The notes under the pieces are model-generated. The model did no database searches and had not been told where the DNA came from. It saw only the letters and a list, made by a program, of their open reading frames with translations. A DNA stretch of 64,000 bases from Sphaerulina vaccinii (Eukaryota > Ascomycota > Dothideomycetes > Mycosphaerellales > Mycosphaerellaceae), in contig JAKUDP010000012.1 of assembly GCA_022570795.1 (NCBI GenBank), positions 744,001-808,000 of the forward strand, given 5' to 3'. Shown one piece after another: positions 9,462 through 19,900 of the stretch. The position numbers and the translations under genes are program-made. Numbering within the stretch: the first letter of the stretch is position 1; each line of letters opens with the position of its first letter.

Positions 9462-10801
9462 CTACAGCTTAGCTTTCTCCCGCAGCGCCTGCTCAGCCAA
9501 CTTGAGAGCCACCTCTGCCGTCCCATACGACGCCTGGTAGCCATATCCGCCATGTCCATAGTTATGCACGACTGGAACTTGACGACCATCTGGACCCGCG
9601 ATTACTTCCTTCTCAACGCGAATACCGCCATTTCGCATCGGTCTCAGTCCAACACCATGCCTGATTACACTCAGCCCCTCAATACCCGCACCTTCTGGCA
9701 CCAGCTGCGGACAAAGCGCAACAGCGCGCTTCATGATGCGATTAGCAAGATTCATATCTGGTTGGCTCTCCCACTGTCCAGCCTGCAGACAGCCGCCAAG
9801 AACTGTACCTCCACCAGCGGCGCGTTGCATAATGTAGACTGCCTCGTCATCACCATCATCTGTTCCAGATGTGGACGCCATGACATTTGGCTCGTTCCTG
9901 ACGAGGACAATCTGGCCGCGGGCGGGATACATCTTCTTGTCTTCCACGCCACTCAGCTTCAAAGATCCGAGCCCAGTAGCGTTCACGACTAGATCTGCTC
10001 GTTTGCCGGTGTGGTGGAGTTGTGCGGCTTCGGAGATATGAGTCACTATGCCTCGCTTGATTATGGATCCGAGCTTGAGAAGTTGTGAAGCTAGGTATGG
10101 CAAGTAGATGGCTGTGTTTATGCACACTGAAGTGAATGATGTGCCACCATCCATGCCTTCTGGGAGATCTGACTTGGTTAGGACTTTAAACTATGCTCAA
10201 TCAGTACAAGCAGCATTGGAGTGATGGATGACTTACGTTAGGAAGTGTATCCTTGAACCACGCATCTTCTCTGATCAACTCTTTGAACCAATCTGCAACA
10301 GGTGATCCAGCGTCTTTCGCTCTTCGGTATACATACGTATCTATCGAGATCAAGATCAGCACACACATACACTTCAACTAAAACTCAACTAACCTTGAAA
10401 ATGAATCCCCGCTTCAGGCACATCCCTCGCGAGACGTTCCAATTCAGGCCATGTATTCTTCTCCCAAGATTGGAAGTCTGTTCCTGGCTTGCTCACCCTG
10501 TTGTCCTTAATCAGCACTTGTCCAGGTGGTGGCATTCTAGCTTGCATAAGATGTCTTGGCAACTTGAGGTGCGGGTAATGGGTTGATCTCACGGCAGATA
10601 GTTCGCTCCAGCCCAAGGTGAAGCATATGCTATATCGTAGTCTCCGGGCATATGCTTTGCTACTACAGTGATCTTGTGTCCATTCTTCGCTAGTAGTAAA
10701 GCTGTGGTGAGGCCTGTGACGCCGGCACTGGAGATAAGTTAGTTGCTGTTGATCGGCTGAGTTCTGGTGGCGACTTGCCCGACTACTACGATGTTTGACA
10801 T
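9462..10801 (-). CDS. Peroxisomal D-amino-acid oxidase
   Basis: FAD enzyme that oxidises D-amino acids to 2-oxo acids, ammonia and H2O2. It has five exons (10779-10801, 10593-10727, 10394-10497, 10237-10340, 9462-10190) and 364 residues, normal for the family. The N-terminus reads SNIVVVGAGVTGLTTALLLA, the GxGxxG dinucleotide-binding fold. Then come DIAYASPWAGANYLP, MDGGTSFTSVCINTAIYL, ATGLG and, near the C-terminus, NYGHGGYGYQASYG, the DAO signature. The last three residues are AKL, a peroxisomal targeting signal type 1. Intron 1 (10728-10778) has a GC donor (GCAAGT) and an AG acceptor; it is needed to complete the GAG of the nucleotide-binding motif. The gene is divergent from a ferredoxin-like gene across 220 bases. 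Confidence 0.93.
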
Positions 10802-11021
10802 TTCGTTTGAAACAGCCTGAGCTTTGAAAATCGATCCCGCAGATGAAATCTACTATTTCGATGATGTTGAAGTCGATAGATGTTGTTCAATTGAAGAGGA
10901 TTACCTCTTCACGCCCTGCGCCTTGGCATCTGTTGGCCGCCGAGAACCGGCGATAGGCGTGGCGTTACGTTCACCCAGTCAACAACATCACCAACAAACC
11001 ATCCTCGCATCGACAAACGTC
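10802..11021. promoter_or_regulatory. Divergent intergenic region between the oxidase and ferredoxin-like genes
   Basis: These 220 bases must hold both start regions. On the ferredoxin side the same frame is open upstream of the ATG but contains no other ATG, so 11022 is the start. A CAAC/CATCA-rich pyrimidine-poor leader lies at 10979-11020. No specific factor site is claimed. Confidence 0.45.
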
Positions 11022-11297
11022 ATGTCAGACATAGAAGACTACCCTCCCTCAGCCTCCGTAACGTTCACAAAGTCCGAAAAGAAGACCACATGGCTCGCCA
11101 AAGACAATTTGACGATTCTTGAGTTAGCCGAACAAGCAGGTCTCAAACCGAAGTTCGGCTGTCGAAGTGCCATTTGTGGTTCTTGTGAAGTCAAGATCAC
11201 GAAAGGACAAGTTTATGGTCCTGAGGGAGATAAGCCGCAGGGAATCTTCATCTGTCAGAGTCGGCCTGCTACGAGGGAGGTTGAGATTGAGCTTTGA
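11022..11297 (+). CDS. Small [2Fe-2S] ferredoxin-like protein
   Basis: A 91-residue electron carrier consisting of one plant-type ferredoxin fold. The cluster ligands are visible: Cys47, Cys52 and Cys55 in FGCRSAICGSC and Cys78 in FICQSRP. The CX4CX2C...C arrangement is that of the 2Fe-2S domain at the C-terminus of oxygenase reductases and of some stand-alone fungal proteins. No mitochondrial presequence or signal peptide is seen with ATG 11022. Without a flavin or NAD domain it must be reduced by a separate protein. The shared divergent promoter with the D-amino-acid oxidase could mean co-expression; this is inference. Confidence 0.85.
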   Translation: MSDIEDYPPSASVTFTKSEKKTTWLAKDNLTILELAEQAGLKPKFGCRSAICGSCEVKITKGQVYGPEGDKPQGIFICQSRPATREVEIEL

Positions 11298-11504
11298 GGA
11301 TATGTGGCAAACGAGTTCGGTTGAAGGAGATCGACTCTAGGATGGCTGATTCCAAGACATGAAGTGAAGAGCGCTTCGGCCTACCAGCATCGACTAAGCT
11401 ATCGCATCTCCGGACAAAAAGTGAGGCATTGGGGAAGTCTGTTTCGGAGAACATACGACTTGTCATTGTGGTCTGCACAGGTCAGAAGCCATCGAACTAT
11501 GTGA

Positions 11505-12653
11505 CTACCAACCACTCGAACAACTAGGAGGGTATTGTACAGCCTCCTTGATCTGCTCAACCAACTTATCCCCATCAATATCCAGAATGAAGTTCACCTC
11601 CTGCAAAGTCTGCGCCTTCGGAGCCAAAGCTTTCTGATAGGCATGGATGTTGCCATAGCTCGGCGAAGCATAGGCTGTATCGACATCGAGGTAGAACTTT
11701 GTGCTGTTCTTCACGATCGTAGGGTCGATCAGAACAGCCATAGCTGTCTCGTCCCAGAATGGAAAGTCTGTGTCGGCGTAGGTGGAGTAGAGCTCGGTGT
11801 AGGAGTTCTTGACTGTGACAAGGTCGTCGAGGAACTCTTGTGTGGTCATGACTTGGTTGGCGACGTTTCCGCAGATGGTGATGTTGGGGAATGGAGCTGT
11901 AAGAGCTATCTTGCTGCCTTCTGGGTCGATCATGAGGTTTATGTCGGACTGGAGATCAGCGAGAAGCACTGTTCCCGTGGTTTGTAGTAGGTTCAAATCG
12001 ATGTACCCTCCCATGATGATGAGTTCCTTTGCGTTCTTTGCGAAGTTGGCATCCATTCTAGCTGCGAGGGCGACATTGGTAAGAGCGCCACCAGACCAGA
12101 TGCTGATTTCTCCAGGATACTTGCGAACTTGCTGGACCAAGAACTCTGCGGCTGAGATCTCTGAGGCGAAAGTGATGTTTGGGTAACCTTCATAGAAAGC
12201 AGACTTTGACACACGATTTGGGTCTCCTGAGGTTGGATCGAATCCGAGGGCCTCGTTCGTAAGGTTCTCTGGAGCAAATGCACCTTCCCAAGCCAGAACG
12301 CCATGAACGTCTTCCCAGGATTGGAACAGAGCTGGAGTATTGAGGATCGGGTAGTCTGCTCCTTTGTACACTGGTATGCAGCCCAGATCACCCACTTCCA
12401 GTGTTGCCAATGCGTGGAGCCCGCACTGGAGTGCCCAGGAGTTCGAAGTATCACTCAGAACGCCGATAACGTCCCATCCAGCTTTGATTGCTTGCAAGAT
12501 CGGGATGAAGCCATTGGTAGACCAGTCATTATCGATGATGACCTTCGGTCGAGTGCCAGTGGTATTGTATTGACGTGCGAAGTGATCAGCTGGAGCAGCA
12601 GACACTGCTGAGACTGCTGATAAGCAAGCAGCCAGGACGGAGAATGACTTCAT
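11505..12653 (-). CDS. Secreted inosine-uridine preferring nucleoside hydrolase
   Basis: A single-exon, 382-residue enzyme of the IU nucleoside hydrolase superfamily, which splits the N-glycosidic bond of ribonucleosides to give ribose and free base. Residues 1-19 are a signal peptide (MKSFSVLAACLSAVSAVSA), so it is probably extracellular and used for purine or pyrimidine salvage. The usual N-terminal DxDxxxDD calcium site is reduced to VIIDNDWSTNGFIP, as in other secreted fungal members that I recall. The IWSGGALTNVALAARMD and IIMGGYID motifs fit the family core. The C-terminal WDETAMAVLIDPTIV helix carries a likely metal-site Asp. Several N-glycosylation sequons are present, consistent with secretion. 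Confidence 0.88.
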   Translation of the reverse strand: MKSFSVLAACLSAVSAVSAAPADHFARQYNTTGTRPKVIIDNDWSTNGFIPILQAIKAGWDVIGVLSDTSNSWALQCGLHALATLEVGDLGCIPVYKGADYPILNTPALFQSWEDVHGVLAWEGAFAPENLTNEALGFDPTSGDPNRVSKSAFYEGYPNITFASEISAAEFLVQQVRKYPGEISIWSGGALTNVALAARMDANFAKNAKELIIMGGYIDLNLLQTTGTVLLADLQSDINLMIDPEGSKIALTAPFPNITICGNVANQVMTTQEFLDDLVTVKNSYTELYSTYADTDFPFWDETAMAVLIDPTIVKNSTKFYLDVDTAYASPSYGNIHAYQKALAPKAQTLQEVNFILDIDGDKLVEQIKEAVQYPPSCSSGW

Positions 12654-14244
12654 ATCGGATCTGGGTAGTCAAACGAGATGCAGGTACAGACCCAACGACC
12701 AGGACGAGAGTCGAGCCTTATAACTGTGCGATCTCGTTTAGTAGGTCCCGACAGCCTCCACTTACAATGTTTGGTCGCTTCCACTTAGCGCTGTGCCGCA
12801 GCATCGTGGTCGCTGTCTGTGCCACCGATATGGTTGCTGACTTAGATCCCACTTCGCTGTGCGTAGCCGTAGCGTAGAAAACATGGCCTTGGCCTATCAA
12901 GAGCGCCGGGATTGTGCCGCAGTAGTATGGCTTCTGATCGACCGCCAGTGTAGTCATATCAACGACGTAGCGTTCATCGGCCGCGTCCGAGCAGCATGTC
13001 GACTCATCCAACTCCACAGATACATATTGACAGATTCCAACTGAGCATCATCTTGGTTCGCGTCGTCGCCTTGCGTGATGCGTGATCTGCTATTGCCACG
13101 CAGATGTGCCTGCGAGCTTTCACTATTGTGCGTGTCAGCCATGGGCGTGTCTACGATCTGGAAAAACCATAGGTCAGAGATATGAGCTCGTGGAAGTATA
13201 TCCAAGGATATGCTGTTGCTATCAGTCTCGAGCAGCGAAGACAGACTGTTGATTGCAAACCACGTCCGTGAATAGAGCATCAAGATTTGGACGTAGCACT
13301 CATAGATGACCTAGGACCTGGAGTGTTGGGAAAAGTGCAGGCAGATGCCGTGTATGTATGTGTCGAGAGCAGGCTTGTAGCAGATGATGATAGTGCACTG
13401 CCTTGAAAGATCCACTACGAATCCGGATAGGATCTGCTGTCAGAATCGATGCCAAATGTGGAAGAAATAGAGATGGCCTTGAATGTCGGTGCAGGAAGTG
13501 TTCAAATTGCTGTGCGATGCAATTTCGAGGGCGGTGCGTGGATGGAAAGTGCCCGCCGAAGAGCAAAAGTCTGAAAAAATGCAAAAAGAAGCTTCAATTA
13601 CACCCTGCGAGACTGCGACGAATGTTAGCGAGTTATTCTCATGTGTAATGAGAGAAGTAAGGACTTACTTCGAACTCGCGACTTTCGCATTTCTGGCATA
13701 TAGGTCCCGAAGGACAAATATAAGAACGACACGCTAAGCCACTGCGTCAAGGGTGTTACTCAGAGCTATGCCTGACCTTGATTGTCAAGGGCGGGAGCAT
13801 CCGTTGTCGAATATGTACCTTCACATCCACCGCCCAAGCCCTGTGGTCGGCCTCGTAGTGCTCGAGAAGCTCACCACCGGTATCTGGCTATATCGTATAG
13901 ATTCTCAATGAGATTCTGTACCTCCAGTCTGTCTTTCTGTGTTCATTCGCTAGGTATATTGATCGAGTCGCCATCCAGAAGGTTTACAAGGGTACCAGCA
14001 AAATACTCAGCTCCTCCCAAGCTGGTCTTGAAATTAATCATCGAGAAAAGAAGAACCACGCGAGCTTTAGAGAATCGCATAAGAATGTTTGATGCCGAGG
14101 GAAGAGGAAGTTTGCAGCACTTGAAGGTCGAATCTCCTTTTTGAAGAAGGCGCGCTAGTCTCCCTTCACGGAGTCCAGCCCGGCCAATGACTTTCACAAA
14201 CACAAAAGTTGTCCTCCAGTTCACAACTACCCAAGTCCATCAAC
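12654..14244. other. 1.6-kb intergenic region with one odd cysteine-rich ORF
   Basis: There is no recognisable gene between the nucleoside hydrolase and ALG3. One plus-strand frame (13403-13648, no initiating ATG) encodes a very Cys/Lys/Arg-rich stretch at 13457-13600. No upstream exon with a signal peptide could be joined to it. The other ORFs show no family or codon signal. Confidence 0.5.
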
Positions 14245-15610
14245 ATGGACATCCTCCGATTAGCCCAGGAGATAGCCACACATCCGAAACACACAAGATG
14301 GATAGCACCCCTCCAACTCCTCGGCGACGCAGCGCTCTGCAGTCTCATAGTCTGGCAGATTCCATGTACATATCCTGAACCCTAACCACAACGCACATCA
14401 ACTAACATATTTACAGACACCGAAATCGACTGGACGACCTACATGCAACACATAAAGCTCTACATCTCCGGTGAACGCGACTATACGAAACTCACTGGCT
14501 CCACTGGTCCTTTGGTCTACCCAGCCGCACACGTCTACATATATCGCTTCCTCTACTCCATCACAGACGAAGGACAGGATATCTTTTTTGCGCAGAAAAT
14601 CTTCGTGGGACTATACCTTCTCACTCTGCTCATTGTGATGCAATGTTACAGAAAAGCTGGAGCGCCTGCTTATGTGCTGGTCCTGTTGAGTTTGTCAAAG
14701 AGGGTGCACAGCATTTTCATGTTGAGGATGTTTAATGACTGTTTTGCTGTGTTCTTTATGTGGATGGCGATTTGGTGTTATCAGCGGCAACTCTTCGCTG
14801 CGGGGACTGTTGCATTTTCGCTTGGGCTTGGTGTGAAGATGAGTTTGTTGTTGGCTCTGCCTGCTGTGGGGATGGTACTTTGGCAGGGCATGGGGAGGGA
14901 TAGAGCGATTTGGCAGGCGGGGAGTATTGTGCAAGTTCAGGTGAGTTAAGCATATCGATGAGAAGGTAAGACATGCGAGGCTAACGTAGTGGCAGACACT
15001 GATTGCATACCCATTTATTGTGGGTGGGTTGAGAAGCTATGTTACGAAGGCTTTCGAGTTCACGAGACAGTTCATGTTCAAATGGACTGTGAACTGGCGC
15101 TTTGTGGGAGAGGAGACCTTCTTGTCGAAGTCGTTCTCTTACAGCTTACTTGCATTGCATGTGGCCCTGCTCGGTATCTTCGGACTGAGCAGATGGTTAG
15201 AGCCAGCCAGGCTCTCCCTCCCTGAAGCCATCAATCACCTTCTTCACCCACCTTCGAAAGCGCAGCAAGACCGGATTGCCCAACGAGTCACGCCCGACTT
15301 CGTGCTCACGTCGATCCTCTCAGCGGTCATCATTGGCTGCTTGTGCGCGAGGAGTTTGCACTATCAATTCTTTGCATACATCGCCTGGTCCACGCCATTC
15401 TTGCTATGGAGAAGTGGCATGCATCCAGCCCTCATATACGGCCTCACCTTCGCGCAAGAGTGGGCCTGGAATGTATACCCGAGCACCAATGTGAGCTCGA
15501 TGGTGGTGGTAGGGTGTATGGCCATCACTGTGGGCGGCATTTGGATCGGAACACGACCTCACCTTGGTACGCCCAAGCAGCAGAAAGTTGCGAACGGGCA
15601 TGTAGAATAG
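14245..15610 (+). CDS. ALG3: Alg3, dolichyl-P-Man:Man5GlcNAc2-PP-Dol alpha-1,3-mannosyltransferase
   Basis: ER membrane enzyme that adds the first lumenal mannose from Dol-P-Man to the Man5GlcNAc2-PP-dolichol precursor of N-glycans. Three exons (14245-14365, 14417-14940, 14996-15610) give 419 residues, as expected for the family. Introns are 51 and 55 nt with clean signals (CTAACAT branch and TTACAG; GCTAACG branch and GGCAG). Diagnostic motifs are EIDWTTYMQHIKLYISGERDYTKLTGSTGPLVYPAAHVYIY near residues 42-85 and RSLHYQFFAYIAWSTPFLLW near the C-terminus. About ten hydrophobic helices are visible. It converges with the eIF1A-domain gene, only 23 bases apart. Confidence 0.95.
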
Positions 15611-15633
15611 CTCGTAGCCCTCCTAAAAGTGAA

Positions 15634-16050
15634 TCACTCTTCATCTTCAGAATCTGAAGGCGGCATCTTCGGTCCTTCATCTTCCTCCTCATCAGAATGC
15701 TCAGCATAACTTGACGTCTTAGCAGCGAACTCCTTCGGCCAATATGGCATCTTTCGCCATGCCTTCTCATCACCCACAATGTTGACAATCTCGCCACCAA
15801 TCTTGTTGTCGCGCTCAGCTAGAGTTTCGGTATCGACAAGTACGTATCCTCCACGTTTCATCCAGATTGTCGAGCGGAATTTCGGATCCAGTTCAGCCAA
15901 AAGTGCCTCACCCGAGGGTAATTCCAGGTTGTACAAATTGTTCCCAGCTGCGACTTTGACCCGAGCGATTTTCTGGGTAGCTGTCAGGTTTGGCGGAGGC
16001 GTTAATGTCTCTTCTGCCACGACTTGGATGTTACGCTTGGGCTTCGGCAT
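15634..16050 (-). CDS. eIF1A-domain (S1-like) nuclear protein, EIF1AD type
   Basis: A 138-residue single-exon protein. Residues about 22-90 form an S1/OB-like eIF1A fold (TATQKIARVKVAAGNNLYNLELPSG, FRSTIWMKRGGYVLVDT), followed by IGGEIVNIVGDEKAWRKMPYWPKEF and a strongly acidic C-terminus (SDEEEDEGPKMPPSDSEDEE). The layout matches animal EIF1AD (haponin) and its fungal orthologues rather than eIF1A itself, which is longer and lacks the WPKEF segment. The role is poorly known; RNA binding is expected from the fold. It ends 23 bases from the ALG3 stop, so the two transcripts probably overlap at their 3' ends. Confidence 0.87.
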   Translation of the reverse strand: MPKPKRNIQVVAEETLTPPPNLTATQKIARVKVAAGNNLYNLELPSGEALLAELDPKFRSTIWMKRGGYVLVDTETLAERDNKIGGEIVNIVGDEKAWRKMPYWPKEFAAKTSSYAEHSDEEEDEGPKMPPSDSEDEE

Positions 16051-16971
16051 CTTGAGATGGAATACGCGATAGCTTTATCTGGTAATAAGCTCGTAGCTTC
16101 TTGTTGGAGGCTGGAGCTATGCTGTCGTGATCGCAGATCCGTGGTATTTCCTTTCTCCCGTTGCAGTTCCGGATCACAACGTGTGGCGGTCAAGATCAGG
16201 TCAAGATCAGGTCAAGATCAGGCAATTGGCGAGAACGTGTCAAGATCGAGACTTGTTTTGTCGAGCCGATTTCCAGGTTCCGGCGCTGCAGATAGATCAC
16301 AAGATGTTGCACAGGTGAGCTTTTTTCCTGGAGATCGGGATATGATGTCTGTCTGTGGTTGGCTTTCATGCACCCCACGCCCGAGCTCTGCCCTACAGAT
16401 GCAAGAGATATGTTGATGCAGATGATGTAAACTCGTCGAACCTCGAGTTGTCTTCTCAGTGGCGAGCCCTCGCAGGGGTTTGAATATCCAGTTTCGAACT
16501 TGAGTGATATTGACGAAGGGAATCTGAACGTGGTGTTCACCGCCGGTCACGAAGACCGGCTTGTGACAGAAAATTGGCGTGAAGCACTGACCATTTCGAG
16601 ATGAACCCTTGTGCAAAGACTAACCTTATTGGCTGAGAAGGCGCGGTTTTGCGTCTTCTTCCGCCGATGGCGCGCATGTCGAGAGAGGTGTGCAACCTTC
16701 ACGTGAAGCTGGTGTGCTGGTGTACCGCTTTCAGGTAGGAGATAAGCAAGAGGCACGAGGCGAGGAAGAGGTGGCGAGGAGTGAATGGGTTGTCTTTCTT
16801 CTACTAACATACAGTACGATCTGGACAGTCAGGGAAGCGGTTTGTTTACATTCGCGTGCATGAGCCGCTGACTTTGTTTGGACGAGCATACATTGGGCTG
16901 CCCGAGACTCTTGGGCGATTGGCGAATAACGTGTCTCACTTGGATATCATTGGTGGTGCTTGTGCAGGAGA
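16051..16971. other. Upstream region of the TRP-channel gene
   Basis: About 0.9 kb between the divergent eIF1AD-like and TRP-channel genes. It contains the 11-bp tandem repeat at 16188-16220 and only short unsupported ORFs. Confidence 0.5.
16188..16220 (+). repeat. Three perfect tandem copies of an 11-bp unit
   Basis: GGTCAAGATCA is repeated three times without mismatch, and a related TGTCAAGATCGAG follows about 15 bases later. It lies about 140 bases upstream of the eIF1AD-like ATG and 750 upstream of the channel ATG. It may be a simple slippage product or a set of binding sites. Confidence 0.9.
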
Positions 16972-19900
16972 ATGCTACGCTTATTCCGGAGTATCAGCAG
17001 AGGACGCAAGAAGGACGACAGAAACAAGAACGAGCCATGGTATGCTGCAGACTCGCCCGAGCGATCTCGATATCGAGCAGTGGGCCAGCGAGTAGATGAC
17101 GATGACTTTGACGAAGATGAAGACCTTGAAGCAGAAGAGGACGACATCTCTCCGCGCAATCGAGGCGAGGACGGCTACTTCGATCAACACGATGGCGCCC
17201 ACGACGAATACGACGAGTTCGAAGACGAGGATGCAGAGAATGAAGATGCAGTAGAAACGCCCTTGTTACCCATCTTCTCGGCGGCGCATCTTGACAGGCT
17301 GCCATTGTACAACATCACGCACGCGATTCGATTGCTGATCGTACAGAGGTGCGAGACCACATTGTCCTGGGATCAACTGCGTAGTCCGCAGGTCAGCCAA
17401 TTTCTGGTAAAGCCTGTGCAGAGTCAAATCAGAGCAGACCACTTCAATAGGGCGACACTATGTGCTCTCCTGGCGAACTGTCTGCAGTTTCAAAAGGAGG
17501 GCCAGATGACACCTGGGAATGTTGGAGTATGTCGGACAAGAGCATTAGCCAGCGAACTTCTGGCGATGCGGCTGTTGAAGGAGTTTTCTACTCGAGAATT
17601 GATCGATTCGTTGTCCTATGACTTCGATCTTCTTCAAGGCATGGATGCTACCACTGCTGGTCCAGTGCGAAGACCGCAAGGTAGGTTCGCAAGGGTGAGC
17701 ACGATTGAGATTGCCATACGTGGTGAGGCGAAGCGCTTTCTAGCACATCCGCTGGTTGTGCAGCATCTGGAAGCCATCTGGGCTGGCAACATCGTGTTCC
17801 ATTCAGAGGCAGACAACCTGCATCGCAAGCATCGTCAGTCCGACGCGCAACGCCGAGGACGTCCTGTGGGCTATGGCACTACCAACGACCATTCAGAGTT
17901 GCCTGCCGATGCAGTCCTCTCGAGGAAGGCGCATACGAGTAAGCAGATACGGGCACCGTCAGAGACGCCGACATCGAGAAGGACAGTCACACTGTACAAC
18001 CCAAAGGAGGCCTCGCTGTTCAAACTCAGTCGACTACGAGTACCACGATACCGGCAGATCTTCAGCACGATCAGCTTCGCAACTATGCTTACACTCTTCA
18101 TCATGGTGCTTGTTGACCGAAGCATTGTCATCACGCCGTTGGAAGTGCTCTTCTGGTTCTGGAGCATTGGATACATGCTTGACGAAATTGTTGGTTTCAC
18201 GGAACAAGGCTTCGGCTTATACATCCTCAGCTTCTGGAACGCCTTCGACCTCGGAATCCTGTTTCTCTTTGGTGTTTATTACGTCCTTCGACTCTATGGA
18301 ATCGTCCTCGCAGACACTGGCAAGCACAGGATAGCGGGCATCGCTTATGATGTGCTCGCGAGTACTGCGATTCTACTCTTCCCTCGCCTGTTCAGTGTCC
18401 TCGACCATTATCGCTACTTCTCACAGCTCCTCATCGCATTCCGCATGATGGTGCAGGATCTCTTCGCTGTGTTGATACTCATCGTCATCTGCTGTTCCGG
18501 CTTCTTCGTTGCCTTGTCTCTATCCTTTGCAGAGGACGGTACTCATGCAGGTGACGTGGTCTATTCACTGTTCCAGATCCTCATGGGATTCACGCCTACC
18601 GTCTGGGACCACTGGGCCAACTACAACGTCCTCGGCAAAGCGATCATGGCCATCTTCTTGACCATTTGTCACTTCTTGATTGTGACGATCCTCATCACAG
18701 TACTTACGAACAGCTTCATGGCAATCGTCAAGAACGCCGAAGAAGAGCATCAGTTCCTGTTCGCAGTCAACACAATCTCGATGGTGAAATCCGATGCTCT
18801 GTTCAGCTACATTCCGCCTACAAATGTCATTGGCTGGGCGCTGAGTCCTCTTCGCTACTTGATGCCACTGCGACAGTACGTCAAGTCAAATCGGACCATC
18901 ATCAAGGTCACGCACTTTCCAATTCTCTTCTTGATCTTCTTCTACGAGCGTATCTTGATGACAAGGAGTGGATACGCGCCTGTTGAGCTTATCGAACGAC
19001 GCGAGACCGATCATAGGAAGCCAGCAGCTTTCAGCGCCAAGCCTGAGCCCTATGCAGCGAATCGAGGTCTGCTCAGGGAGCCATCAGTCGTTAGCTTTCG
19101 CAAGGATCGAGCTTTGGATGAGGTGTTCCGACAGCCATTCCGAGGAGACACGATCCGAACTACGACAAGAGAGATGGAGATCGACAGGCAGGGCTCAGCA
19201 AATGCGGTTGATCAGTGGATGCAAGCAGCTGACAATGAAGGTGGCGCCAGTCCTCCAGCCGAGCAGCCTAGGAGTGTGCTCGAGCGACTGGAGTACAGGC
19301 GACCTAGGTTCAAGCGAGCCAACACCAGCGATCGCATCAAGATGATGAAACAGTCGAGAGACTTTTCGACAGCTACTCGCAGCGTTGCCAGCGATGGCCA
19401 CTCTCGACGGCCGTATCGCATAGTCGAAGAGTCCGAAGATATGGAAAGAAGTACAGGCACTTTGCCGCACGACACCGAAGCTGACGGTGACGATGAAATC
19501 AACGACGACAATGACGAGTCAGATGCACACACTCCTGCTGTCGGTGAAAGTGCCATATCTGAACATCGTACACCGGCAGACGAGAGCGAGTCTGAGTACT
19601 TCCAAACGCCGACAGGTCCCAACTCGCCTCTCGTATCGATGTCTCACGCTGCGAGAGCTCGTACTCTGCAGTACTCACCAGAAGTCACACGAGGCGGTGC
19701 CCATCATGTCCGAGCATCAGCACGACCAATGCGAGGTCAGCACGACAGGCATGCCTCGACCAATACCATCCTGTTCGCTCCTCAGATCGACTACGACTCG
19801 TCTGTATCGAATCAGAAGCCGCCTCGCAACAGCAATGGTGCCAGAACGGGAACTACCACACCTTCAGCCAACCTACTCGTACCAGGCACACGGACACCAA

